Positions 1 through 6,877 of a stretch of 64,000 nucleotides of DNA are shown piece after piece. Location of the stretch: assembly GCF_900112315.1 (NCBI RefSeq), contig NZ_FOLL01000001.1, forward strand, positions 682,001 through 746,000, read 5' to 3'. A model generated the notes under the pieces. It did no database searches, had not been told where the DNA came from, and saw only the letters and a program-made list of their open reading frames with translations. Numbering within the stretch: position 1 is the stretch's first letter; each line of letters starts with the position of its first letter. Made by a program: the position numbers and the translations under genes. Source of the DNA: Parapedobacter composti. GTDB taxonomy: Bacteria > Bacteroidota > Bacteroidia > Sphingobacteriales > Sphingobacteriaceae.

Positions 1-130
1 GTATGGTGGACGAGGTGTTAGGCACCGGTATTAACCGCTGATATTTCCCTGCTGCTCTTCTGCCGTTTTTTCCTGCCGTGGTGCGGCGTTCCCGCGGGGC
101 GTTCCGCACATGCACGGGCAAAGCGCGAAG

Positions 131-505
131 TTAATGGCTGCCTTTCGTGCCCGCCCCGATTTTTTCCTCTAGCGCCCTGATGTATTTTTCCTGAACTTTA
201 ACCAGCTTCTGCAGCGACTCCAGGGTCAGTTCCTCATTCGGCTCTGCACGATGATATCTTTCATTTCCCGGATCGGCCGCGCCCATAGGAGAAAGCGGCA
301 TTGCCTCAAGATCTCTTTCTACCAGGTGGTTTAATTCGATGTGAAACAAATTCACGATTTTGACCAGCACTTCCAACTTCGGGATAGACCCCCGTTCATA
401 GGAAGCCACATTATCACGGGTCACATTCAACTGCCTGGCCAATTCAGCTTGGCCCCATTTCCGCTCCTCCCGAAGGAACTTTATATTTTTAGAAAAATAG
501 TTCAT
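131..505 (-). CDS. XRE-family helix-turn-helix regulator
   Basis: This 124-aa protein has a Cro/C1-type HTH at about residues 5-60 (start MNYFSKNIKFLREERK, then QAELARQLNVTRDNVASYERG). A polar linker and a short C-terminal helical segment (LQKLVKVQEKYIRALEEKI) follow, probably a dimerisation coiled coil. It is transcribed divergently from the HTH-sigma-Cas12f-like operon. The 80-bp gap between them is full of TCACAA-type half-sites, so it probably represses itself and perhaps the operon. A TACTTTTG -7-like box on its strand lies at 572-579. The DNA-binding fold is clear; its role in the neighbouring system is inferred only from position. Confidence 0.85.
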   Translation of the reverse strand: MNYFSKNIKFLREERKWGQAELARQLNVTRDNVASYERGSIPKLEVLVKIVNLFHIELNHLVERDLEAMPLSPMGAADPGNERYHRAEPNEELTLESLQKLVKVQEKYIRALEEKIGAGTKGSH

Positions 506-579
506 TGTGAAAATAAATCACAAATTATTTGTAAATATGAAAAATATTCACAAACTTTGCTCATGTATTCACAAAAGTA
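505..579. promoter_or_regulatory. Operator-like repeat cluster between divergent regulators
   Basis: The gap holds a perfect inverted repeat TTGTGA (505-510) / TCACAA (518-523), a TTTGTAAATA (528-537), and two copies of TATTCACAAA (545-554 and 566-575) exactly 21 bp apart, i.e. two helical turns. On the minus strand TACTTTTG (572-579) fits the Bacteroidota -7 element. The layout suggests cooperative binding by the XRE protein or the small HTH protein. Binding itself is inferred. Confidence 0.6.
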
Positions 580-586
580 ATAAAAA

Positions 587-775
587 ATGAAGAAAGCGAG
601 GTATCCCGAGAATTTGCCGCTGAAGCTTGAAATTGTGAAATCCCGGCGCACCATCAAAGAGATTGCCGAGAAAATCGGCGTCAGCAGGGAAGTGCTGACA
701 AACACCGTGAATGGACACTATAAAGGTGTCGAGGTGATTAAGAAACTGAAGTCTGAACTAAACATCAACGATTGA
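587..775 (+). CDS. Small HTH DNA-binding protein, first gene of the sigma/Cas12f-like operon
   Basis: A 62-aa protein that is almost entirely one HTH: LKLEIVKSRRTIKEIAEKIGVSREVLTNTVNG can be divided into two helices around the IGVS turn, as in Cro-like proteins. It begins just after the operator-like cluster and ends 17 bp before the ATG I use for the sigma-factor gene, so it is probably co-transcribed with it. It may be a regulator of the operon, analogous to a Cro/CI pair with the divergent XRE protein. There is no extra domain that would reveal an effector. The family call is at fold level only. Confidence 0.75.
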   Translation: MKKARYPENLPLKLEIVKSRRTIKEIAEKIGVSREVLTNTVNGHYKGVEVIKKLKSELNIND

Positions 776-792
776 CGAAAATTTTACGCGCC

Positions 793-1611
793 ATGCACGC
801 ATCGATCTACCGTACCAAGAAAAACGCCGAACGATTTTTCGACGCGCTCAAAGCTGGCGATGAAGCCGGGCTGAATTATTTCTACCGGGCCTATTATAAC
901 TACTATGCCTGGCGTGCCGAGCGGTTCGTCAAAGACGACGTCATAGCCCATGTTATCGCACAGGAAGCGTTTCTCCGGCTGTGGCTCATGCACGATATCA
1001 TCCGCGACGTACCGCACCTGCACGAATTCCTCGGCAGCCAGCTTCGCGAAGCCGGCATGGCGTATTACCGCAAAACCGCCAACCGCTTCCACCGGAGTAT
1101 GCTGCGGCTGGATGGCATCGAAGATTTTCAGGAGTTCATGCTGGGTTATGAAATAGAGGGAGAAGAGGAGGCAGATGTGGTCTACCTCGAACAGCTGGAA
1201 GCGGAAAAACAGCGGCAACTGGAGCAAATCAATGGGCTGTTGCCCAACCTGACCGCACAGCAGCAGTTGTTTATCCGGCTGTGCCTGCGGTACGGATTCA
1301 ACTACGAGCGCATCGCCTACCATTTGGGTGGCATCTCGGATTACGAAGTGGCCCAGCGTGTGGAGCAGTGCATCGCCAACCTGAAAGCCGCACTGTCTGG
1401 CACGACCAAACTGGACAGCGCCGCCCGCACCAAGCCGCTCGTCGCCGAAGGCATGCTCAGCGATGAGCAGGCGCAGGTACTGGCCATGCGGTATGACCTG
1501 CAATATTCCTTCGAGGAAATCGCCGAGGCGCTGCAACTGGACGACGCCAAGGTGAAATCATTGTTTGTACAGGCACACGCCGCCATTAAGAAGGGGAGAC
1601 AATCGGCCTGA
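793..1611 (+). CDS. ECF-type sigma factor with two region-4-like HTH domains
   Basis: A 272-aa protein. Residues ~15-95 resemble sigma-70 region 2 of Bacteroidota ECF factors (FYRAYYNYYAWRAERFVKDD, then AQEAFLRLW and a helix where the -10 recognition element lies). Residues ~148-200 look like region 4 (LTAQQQLFIRLCLRYGFNY, ERIAYHLGGISDYEVAQRV). Residues ~220-270 look like a second region 4 (LSDEQAQVLAMRYDL, SFEEIAEALQLDDAKVKSL). Usual ECF factors are ~160-200 aa with one region 4. I chose ATG 793; a TTG at 772 overlapping the upstream stop would add seven residues. Only 2 nt separate it from the Cas12f-like gene, so the two are almost certainly an operon. No anti-sigma gene is adjacent. Inferred role: RNA polymerase recruitment by the RNA-guided partner. 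Confidence 0.8.
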   Translation: MHASIYRTKKNAERFFDALKAGDEAGLNYFYRAYYNYYAWRAERFVKDDVIAHVIAQEAFLRLWLMHDIIRDVPHLHEFLGSQLREAGMAYYRKTANRFHRSMLRLDGIEDFQEFMLGYEIEGEEEADVVYLEQLEAEKQRQLEQINGLLPNLTAQQQLFIRLCLRYGFNYERIAYHLGGISDYEVAQRVEQCIANLKAALSGTTKLDSAARTKPLVAEGMLSDEQAQVLAMRYDLQYSFEEIAEALQLDDAKVKSLFVQAHAAIKKGRQSA

Positions 1612-1613
1612 CC

Positions 1614-2708
1614 ATGGAAAAGAAGACCATCATCCTGACACGGAAAATACAGATATATGTAGACTGCGAAGACAAGGAGCAGAAAGATGCACACTACAAA
1701 CAGCTGTACGAATGGCAGTTTATGGCTTTTCAGGCCGCCAACCTGATTTTCACCCACCTGTATGTACAGGATCGGGTAAAAGACCTGATTTACTTTACCG
1801 ATGAGGTGAAGGTAAAGCTGGCCGACCGCGCCAAGGATGCCGGGGGCGTTTTGAATACCTCGCGGATGAGCACCACCTACCGCGTGCTGTCCGCCAAGCT
1901 ACTGGGCAAGATGCCCTCGGACATCTTTTCCAACCTGAACAATTCGCTTCACAGCGTTTACAGCAGCGAGCGCAGTGCGTACTGGAAAGGGGAGAAGTCG
2001 CTGCGCAACTATAAGCGCAGCATCCCGCTGCCCTTTTCGGGCAAACTGCTGAAGTTCGTGGCCGACGAGAAGCACCGGGAATTCCGGTTCACGCTGTTCA
2101 AAATCCCTTTCAAGACCTACCTTGGCAAAGATAAGACGGACAAGCGGGTGCTCATCCAGCGCCATATGGCGGGTACGCTGAAGCTTTGCACCAGTTCCCT
2201 AAAAATCGATAAAGGCAAGCTGTACCTGCTCGCGGCCTTTGAGATGGAGCGCGACGAGCACCGGTTGAAAGATACGGTAATCGCCGAAGCGTCGCTCTCC
2301 ATCGAACACCCCATCGTGTTGCAGGTAGGGAAGGCCCAGTTCCAAATTGGCAACAAGGAGGAATTCCTGCACCGTAGGCTGGCCATTCAGGCCGCGCGGC
2401 ACCGCCTGCAGCGGGGCTCCACGTACAACCGCCCGGGCAGAGGCCGCCGGCGCAAGCTGAAAAGCCTCGATGACTGGGATGCGAAAGAAAAGCGGTATGT
2501 CGACAACCGGCTGCACCTGTACAGCCGAAGGCTGATTGACCTGTGCGTGAAGTCTGAGGCAGGCACATTGCTTTTGGTAAACCAACAGCAGAAAGAGGAG
2601 GTGGCGAAGGACGAGGAGTTCTTGCTCCGCAACTGGAGTTATTACGGGCTGAAGGAAAAGATTGCCTATAAGGCGAAGAAGGCGGGGATAAATGTGATTG
2701 AGGAGTAG
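1614..2708 (+). CDS. Nuclease-dead, C-terminally truncated Cas12f/TnpB-like protein
   Basis: A 364-aa protein. The C-terminal half follows the Cas12f/TnpB RuvC layout: a RuvC-I-like strand SLSIEHPIVLQV at ~227-238, in the position of the family motif DLGIxHP, then a basic stretch GRGRRRKLKSL (~275-285), a long helix (~290-312), a RuvC-II-like strand TLLLVNQQ (~318-325) and the hallmark NWSYYGLKEKIAYKAKKAGI (~340-359). The RuvC-I Asp is Ser227 and no Glu occupies the RuvC-II position (Val322-Asn323). The protein ends at residue 364, so the zinc finger and RuvC-III Asp are absent. Cas12f1 proteins are usually ~400-530 aa. It should bind guide RNA and DNA but not cut. The operon with a sigma factor, the RNA and the array downstream point to RNA-guided transcription. 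An ordinary IS605 TnpB is unlikely because there is no tnpA and there is a CRISPR-like array. Confidence 0.82.
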   Translation: MEKKTIILTRKIQIYVDCEDKEQKDAHYKQLYEWQFMAFQAANLIFTHLYVQDRVKDLIYFTDEVKVKLADRAKDAGGVLNTSRMSTTYRVLSAKLLGKMPSDIFSNLNNSLHSVYSSERSAYWKGEKSLRNYKRSIPLPFSGKLLKFVADEKHREFRFTLFKIPFKTYLGKDKTDKRVLIQRHMAGTLKLCTSSLKIDKGKLYLLAAFEMERDEHRLKDTVIAEASLSIEHPIVLQVGKAQFQIGNKEEFLHRRLAIQAARHRLQRGSTYNRPGRGRRRKLKSLDDWDAKEKRYVDNRLHLYSRRLIDLCVKSEAGTLLLVNQQQKEEVAKDEEFLLRNWSYYGLKEKIAYKAKKAGINVIEE

Positions 2709-2729
2709 GCAGACACGAAGTTCTTTGAA

Positions 2730-2801
2730 ATTTTAGAGGCTGCTTGTACAGCCGCAGGGTGAGGTCAGGTTGACACTCACTGAATACTTTTTATTTACAA
2801 C
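2730..2801 (+). ncRNA. Candidate tracrRNA with anti-repeat for the Cas12f-like protein
   Basis: Directly after the effector stop codon there are two hairpins. The first is GGCTG (2738-2742) / CAGCC (2749-2753) with loop CTTGTA. The second is GTGAGGTCA (2759-2767) / TGACACTCAC (2771-2780) with one bulged base. Then ATACTTTTTA (2784-2793) can pair over 10 bp, with two G-U pairs, with TGAAAGGTAT in the array repeat. From memory, the Un1Cas12f1 tracrRNA contains a very similar GGCTGCTTG-CA-TCAGCC hairpin and a U-rich anti-repeat pairing with the GAAGG part of its repeat. The segment ends with TTTACAAC (2794-2801), resembling a repeat 3' end. The real 5' end is unknown and may lie inside the coding sequence. 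Confidence 0.65.
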
Positions 2802-2804
2802 AGA

Positions 2805-3155
2805 GTCTCGTTTGCGAAAATATTTGAGGGTGTATACGACGGCCGCTTGCGATTTGCCGTATATGTAATTATCGGCCTTAGAACTTATGTTAAAGATGTA
2901 TACAACAATGATGTCTCTCGTTTAGAGTTTTGGAGTATCCATAACCTTTCGGTTGTCAAATTGATATCGCTTTTGGAAAGATATACAAATGAGACGAGTT
3001 TTTTATAGTAAGTCCACTATCGTTGCTGGCCCGGATTTGAAAGGTGTATACAACATATAGATTTCATCGGCAACGCTTGTTGACTGTTGTTGCTGATCTC
3101 AATCTCAAATTGAAATGTATATGCAACAGCCATAAATTACGGCTTTACAAGGAAC
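2805..3155 (+). repeat. Degenerate 5' flank of the CRISPR-like array
   Basis: Diverged repeat units end at about 2840 (TGTATACGAC), 2906 (GATGTATACAAC), 2989 (AGATATACAAA), 3054 (TTTGAAAGGTGTATACAAC) and 3127 (TTGAAATGTATATGCAAC). Spacing is 66, 83, 65 and 73 nt, against 66 nt in the intact core. The 3' half of each unit, which would form the crRNA handle and pair with the tracr-like RNA, is far better kept than the 5' half. The unit at 3086-3127 carries an apparent 6-nt insertion. Intervening segments of ~28-31 nt look like old spacers. Confidence 0.6.
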
Positions 3156-3586
3156 GGCACTATTAATCCAATTTTGAAAGGTATATACAACGTTACTATG
3201 CAACAGCTAAAAGTAGACGCTGTTGTTGGTGATCACAATTTGAAAGGTATATACAACAGGGCCTCTGTAATTATTATTACCGGGCGCGTTGTTGGTGATC
3301 ACAATTTGAAAGGTATATACAACTTGTGCATTGTTATGGAAATGCAAGTTTTGTTGTTGGTGATCACAATTTGAACGGTATATACAACTGATGTATGGAA
3401 TGGATGGCGTGCCGCTTAGTTGTTGGTGACCACAATTTGAAAGGTATATACAACGTTCGGAAACATCTTAAAAGAAATGGTTACGTTGTTGGTGATCACA
3501 ATTTGAAAGGTATATACAACTAAGCGACAACATCGGTCAGGTCATCTGGGGGTGTTACAGATCCAAATTTGAAAGGTATATACAAG
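3156..3586 (+). CRISPR. CRISPR-like array, 36-nt repeats, ~30-nt spacers, no adaptation genes
   Basis: Repeat units: 3156-3191 (5' half diverged), 3222-3257, 3288-3323, 3353-3388 (one mismatch), 3419-3454 (one mismatch), 3485-3520, 3551-3586 (5' half diverged). The repeat begins GTTGTTGGTGATCACAA and ends TTTGAAAGGTATATACAAC; its ends GTTGT/ACAAC are inverted, as in type V repeats. Spacers 3192-3221, 3258-3287, 3324-3352, 3389-3418, 3455-3484 and 3521-3550 are 29-30 nt and all different. Type V geometry (handle 5' of guide) places crRNAs on the plus strand, the same as the operon. No cas1, cas2 or cas4 is present in the window. Confidence 0.9.
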
Positions 3587-3614
3587 GCACAATACTTTAG
3601 GCTGGTTGTCCATC

Positions 3615-3650
3615 GAGGTTGCAACCCGCAATTTGACAAGTATATACACC
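3615..3650 (+). repeat. Degenerate terminal repeat unit
   Basis: A last recognisable unit (GCAATTTGACAAGTATATAC at its core) sits 28 nt after the unit ending at 3586, close to the array period. It shares the 3' half of the repeat with several changes, as expected for the old, trailing end of a CRISPR array. Confidence 0.5.
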
Positions 3651-3986
3651 CCCCAAGGCCCATCACAGCCATAGCAGTATGCTGGCACGCCAGCTGGGGT
3701 TCGGTAGTCGCGCCCACACAGTGTTACCTCTGCTGTACTGTTTTCCTATCCATCCCTTATAGATACCTTTTACTCGTTCGGAGTTTGCTCGGTTGTTAAC
3801 TGATAAACTAAAAAGAAAAGGCTGCTTATATTCATGCAAGTATACTGTTTTATGTGAATTTGGGGGAAGGTTGGCCTAAGTTAAACATGGAGATAGGCCC
3901 AAATTGGACAAGTGCCCAATAAATTCCTTTGAAATCGCGTTGATTGTGATGTTGGTTTATCGACGATTGTTTACGGAGATTTATGC
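3651..3986. other. Intergenic region after the array
   Basis: I see no convincing gene, RNA or strong terminator in this 336-bp stretch. The first ~30 nt could act as a guide following the last degenerate repeat. The remainder becomes AT-rich towards the convergently oriented lipoprotein gene. Confidence 0.4.
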
Positions 3987-4409
3987 CTATTTAAACTGTA
4001 AATACAAATAGTCGCTTGTTACCAGTTCTCCGGCTTCGTTATATGAGGTCCAGGGAGATAGCGTAATTTCAATGGTATATCGCCCCGGTTTCAACGCAGA
4101 TTTCTCCGTGGCGCACCAGAAAAACCTGGAAACTCCCTCCAATAGCTGGTCGTCCACTGTTGCTTCGATTTGACAGTCCGGCATTCCGGAATCCATGCCG
4201 AATGTGTCAAACCGCCTGACACCTGAAGACTTGCCATTCGAAAGGGTGCCTAAAGGCTGGCCATTGACAGATAGATTGTTCAGCGTTTTGCCGCTTACAT
4301 TGCGGAAATCGATGACGATACCGTCCAATTCGGTCTTCTGGCAACTGGTAAGAAAAAGGGCTGAACCGATGAAAAGTAGGGTGCTCCAACTATATAACCG
4401 TTGTTTCAT
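3987..4409 (-). CDS. Hypothetical lipoprotein
   Basis: A 140-aa protein with a type II signal: hydrophobic residues ~8-20 then lipobox LTSC with the lipidated Cys at ~23. The mature part begins QKTELDGIVIDFRNVSGKTL and reads as a small beta-rich domain, with two further Cys residues (~78 and ~98) that could pair. I do not recognise a family. It stands alone, convergent with the end of the CRISPR-like array and divergent from the PH-domain gene. Expected location is the periplasmic face of a membrane or the cell surface. Confidence 0.65.
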   Translation of the reverse strand: MKQRLYSWSTLLFIGSALFLTSCQKTELDGIVIDFRNVSGKTLNNLSVNGQPLGTLSNGKSSGVRRFDTFGMDSGMPDCQIEATVDDQLLEGVSRFFWCATEKSALKPGRYTIEITLSPWTSYNEAGELVTSDYLYLQFK

Positions 4410-4496
4410 TGTGCCGTAGTTTATTTCTGTTAGTTGATTCGTATAACGGAATAAGCCTCGTAATCGCTACACCCGTTTATTGAAAAAAATATTGTT

Positions 4497-4504
4497 TATC
4501 TTTG
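4497..4504 (+). promoter_or_regulatory. -7 box TATCTTTG just before the PH-domain gene
   Basis: TATCTTTG matches the Bacteroidota -7 consensus TAnnTTTG and ends 3 nt before the ATG at 4508. Initiation from it would give an almost leaderless mRNA, or would argue for a later start codon. Confidence 0.45.
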
Positions 4505-4507
4505 ACC

Positions 4508-4972
4508 ATGGCACGAATACACTTCAAAAGCCGGAGAGATCCGTTGTTCGGAGTGGTTATCCTGGGCACCGTATTGACGATGCTCTTTGTATTGGTTGCC
4601 GAGCTAAACCGTATCACGCAGCCGGGCAACGAAGTAGAGGTTTTAGGGCTCATTATATTGGGACTTGTAATAGGTCTTATGTTTTGGTTGTGGTTTGATA
4701 CCCGCTATTCTGTAGACGAAGCCTTTGTCTATTTCCGGTCAGGTCCGATCCGCGGGAAAATCCGCGTCACAGCGATACGCGAAGTCGTCATAGGAGAAAC
4801 CATGTGGTCCGGACTCAAACCCGCCCTGGCGCGGAGAGGGGTAGTTGTGAAATATAACCGGTATGACGAAATCTATTTTTCGCCAGACAGTAATGAAGCG
4901 TTTGCCGCAGCGTTGCGTGATGTAAATCCTGATATCCAAATCGTTGGCAAGGAAAAAATCAAGTCTTTATAG
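4508..4972 (+). CDS. PH-domain-like membrane protein
   Basis: A 154-aa protein with two transmembrane helices at about residues 14-32 and 45-66, followed by a cytosolic beta-rich domain (YSVDEAFVYFRSGPIRGKIR, later VVVKYNRYDEIYFSPDSNEAF) typical of small bacterial PH-like (bPH/YdbT-YyaB type) membrane proteins. I use ATG 4508; an upstream TTG at 4502 overlaps the -7 box and is unlikely. It is a single gene with no operon partner. The family call rests on layout and the YFSPDSNEAFAAAL ending rather than catalytic residues. Its function is unknown. Confidence 0.65.
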   Translation: MARIHFKSRRDPLFGVVILGTVLTMLFVLVAELNRITQPGNEVEVLGLIILGLVIGLMFWLWFDTRYSVDEAFVYFRSGPIRGKIRVTAIREVVIGETMWSGLKPALARRGVVVKYNRYDEIYFSPDSNEAFAAALRDVNPDIQIVGKEKIKSL

Positions 4973-5209
4973 CAGCGTCGTAGAATTCGTCCGTCCTACC
5001 GGTTCGCAAACGTTCCGAACCGAGTCTCCGGAGTTTTGGAATGGATGGCGAATTCCCTGCGTGTTCAGCAAACGTTTTCCAACAGCTTTTTCCGGGGTTT
5101 TAAATGTTGTTTCAAAAATGATACCGCTTGCAGAAATTTTGCAGAAAATAAGATGGGGGAGGTGTAGCATTTTGTTGCCCAAATCCGTCTATCCTGTAAA
5201 ACAACACCA

Positions 5210-6478
5210 ATGATGAATCGATTAATCACCTACAGAACAGCTTTGTCGGCCATTGCCATGCTTGGCTTTGCCTCCTGCGATAAGGCGGCGCCGGAAAAAC
5301 TGGGGCCGGGCAAGGATTTGGTACTTACAGCTGCAGAACAACAAAAAGCGGGGAATGACAATCGGTTTGCTTTTGAGCTGTTCAGAACGGCAACAACAAA
5401 CCTGAAGGCCAATGAAAATGCACTGCTATCGCCTTTGAGCGTGGGTGTTGCTTTGGCGATGACCAATAACGGGGCGGTGGGTGAAACACGCCGAGCGATT
5501 GAACAAACGCTGAAGTTTGACGGGTTCGATACGGAAACCATTAACGCTTATTACCAGAAGTTATTGACTGACCTGCCCGCTCTCGATCCGAGAACTACGC
5601 TGGACATTGCTAACTCCATCTGGTACAGACAGGGCTTCCACGTATTGCCGGATTTCTTGAATATCAACGGTACGTTCTACAATGCCAATGTGTCGGCGTT
5701 GGATTTTGCCGACCCCGCTGCCCGGGATGTGATAAATAACTGGGTAAGCAATAAAACAAGAAAGAAAATACCGACCATCATTGACAACGGTATTCCTGCC
5801 GATATGGTTATGTACCTCATCAATGCGGTTTATTTCAAAGGTACATGGGAGCAGCGTTTCAAAAAAGCGGATACCAAAAGAGGCGTGTTTTCGCTACCAG
5901 ATGGTAGTACATTGCAAACGGATTTTATGCAGGTGAGACATAAGTTCAATCTGGCGGCGACGGATGAAGCGGAGGCCATAGAACTCCCTTATGGCAATAG
6001 AAAATACAGTATGGTGGTATTGATGCCGAGAGGAGGAACCACACCGGCGCAATTGGCGGAAAAATTGGTCGGCCCAGAAGCGTGGGCATCGGTGGTAGGC
6101 GCCTTTCGCACCGCGGAAGTCCAATTGGCGCTGCCAAAATTCAAATTCAGTTATGAAAACAAGTTGAATGATGAGTTGAGCGGCATGGGGATGGGGATAG
6201 CATTCAGCCCACAAGCGGATTTCTCGGGAATTGGGGGAGGACGGAACCTCGTCATCAGCGAAGTGAAACATAAGTCCTTTATCGAAGTGAACGAAGAGGG
6301 TACGGAAGCGGCAGCGGTTACCTCGGTAGGTGTCGAGCTTACTTCTGTTGGGCCAAGTGTTTATACACTTAACGTAAAACGCCCTTTCCTTTTCGCAATC
6401 CGGGAAATGAATACCGGGTTAATCTTGTTTTTAGGGCAGGTGAACAACCCATCAATTGAAGAAACCAAGGCGATATAG
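5210..6478 (+). CDS. Serpin-family lipoprotein (serine protease inhibitor)
   Basis: A 422-aa protein with lipobox GFASC (Cys ~23), so it is membrane-anchored. The serpin fold is clear: FAFELFRTAT, NALLSPLSVGVALAMTNNGA, TLDIANSIWYRQGF, MYLINAVYFKGTWEQRF, and the hinge VNEEGTEAAAVTSVGVELT followed by the C-terminal KRPFLFAIREMNTGLILFLG. The small-residue hinge (GTEAAAVTS) is what inhibitory serpins need for loop insertion, so it is probably a real inhibitor. Likely targets are proteases at the cell surface. It stands alone, with a strong terminator after it. A downstream ATG at 5213 is an alternative start. Confidence 0.92.
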   Translation: MMNRLITYRTALSAIAMLGFASCDKAAPEKLGPGKDLVLTAAEQQKAGNDNRFAFELFRTATTNLKANENALLSPLSVGVALAMTNNGAVGETRRAIEQTLKFDGFDTETINAYYQKLLTDLPALDPRTTLDIANSIWYRQGFHVLPDFLNINGTFYNANVSALDFADPAARDVINNWVSNKTRKKIPTIIDNGIPADMVMYLINAVYFKGTWEQRFKKADTKRGVFSLPDGSTLQTDFMQVRHKFNLAATDEAEAIELPYGNRKYSMVVLMPRGGTTPAQLAEKLVGPEAWASVVGAFRTAEVQLALPKFKFSYENKLNDELSGMGMGIAFSPQADFSGIGGGRNLVISEVKHKSFIEVNEEGTEAAAVTSVGVELTSVGPSVYTLNVKRPFLFAIREMNTGLILFLGQVNNPSIEETKAI

Positions 6479-6502
6479 ATCGTTGCAGTCGGGAGCAAAA
6501 AC

Positions 6503-6538
6503 AAAAGGGAAGCGTTTGGGCTTCCCTTTTGTTTTTTC
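6503..6538. terminator. Bidirectional rho-independent terminator
   Basis: AAAAGGGAAGC (6503-6513) pairs perfectly with GCTTCCCTTTT (6520-6530) around a 6-nt loop, followed by GTTTTTT. It lies between the converging serpin and small lipoprotein genes and can serve both. Confidence 0.85.
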
Positions 6539-6550
6539 AATCGGTTTTTC

Positions 6551-6760
6551 TTACAAAGAATCTTGAGCTAATGAATCAAGCGAATCTACGGCAGCGTCGC
6601 CGATAGAGTCGATAGAATCGGTAGTTGCATTAACATCCGCTTCAATTTCATTTGTCAATGAATCAGCGGTGTTTTCACCGTTAGAAGTGCCTGAGTTACA
6701 AGCTGCAACGGCAACAGAAAGCGCTAAGCCTAAAAAACCGAATTTAAATGCGTTTTTCAT
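6551..6760 (-). CDS. Small acidic lipoprotein
   Basis: A 69-aa protein: a hydrophobic signal (FGFLGLALSVAVAAC, lipobox AVAAC) and a mature part made almost only of Asp, Glu, Ser, Thr and Ala (TDSIDSIGDAAVDSLDSLAQ). It looks like a disordered, surface-tethered acidic tail of the sort common in Sphingobacteriaceae. Its function is not known. It converges on the serpin gene and shares the terminator at 6503-6538. Confidence 0.7.
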   Translation of the reverse strand: MKNAFKFGFLGLALSVAVAACNSGTSNGENTADSLTNEIEADVNATTDSIDSIGDAAVDSLDSLAQDSL

Positions 6761-6877
6761 TGTTAATTTCCTTTTTTGGTTAAAACAAATTTGTTTATTT
6801 ACCCTTTAATACAGCGGCCCTGAAAAAGGTAACCCAAAAATTTTAAATAATTTAAAGGAACCCGTATCTTGTGGACG

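Noticed and set aside
784-1536. A 250-codon open frame antisense to the sigma-factor gene.
   Set aside because: No domain is recognisable, and the plus strand reads clearly as a sigma factor.
1614-2708. Ordinary IS605/IS607 tnpB.
   Set aside because: No tnpA, no zinc finger or RuvC-III, and it sits between a sigma factor and a CRISPR-like array.
3174-3374. A 66-codon open frame in the CRISPR-like array repeating MKGIYN.
   Set aside because: It is produced by the repeats themselves and has no coding features.
5030-5059. A 13-nt match (GGAATGGATGGCG) between spacer 3389-3418 and the region upstream of the serpin gene.
   Set aside because: Matches lie mid-spacer, the PAM-proximal part mismatches, and overall identity is about 19 of 30. 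A 13-nt match is expected by chance at this window size.
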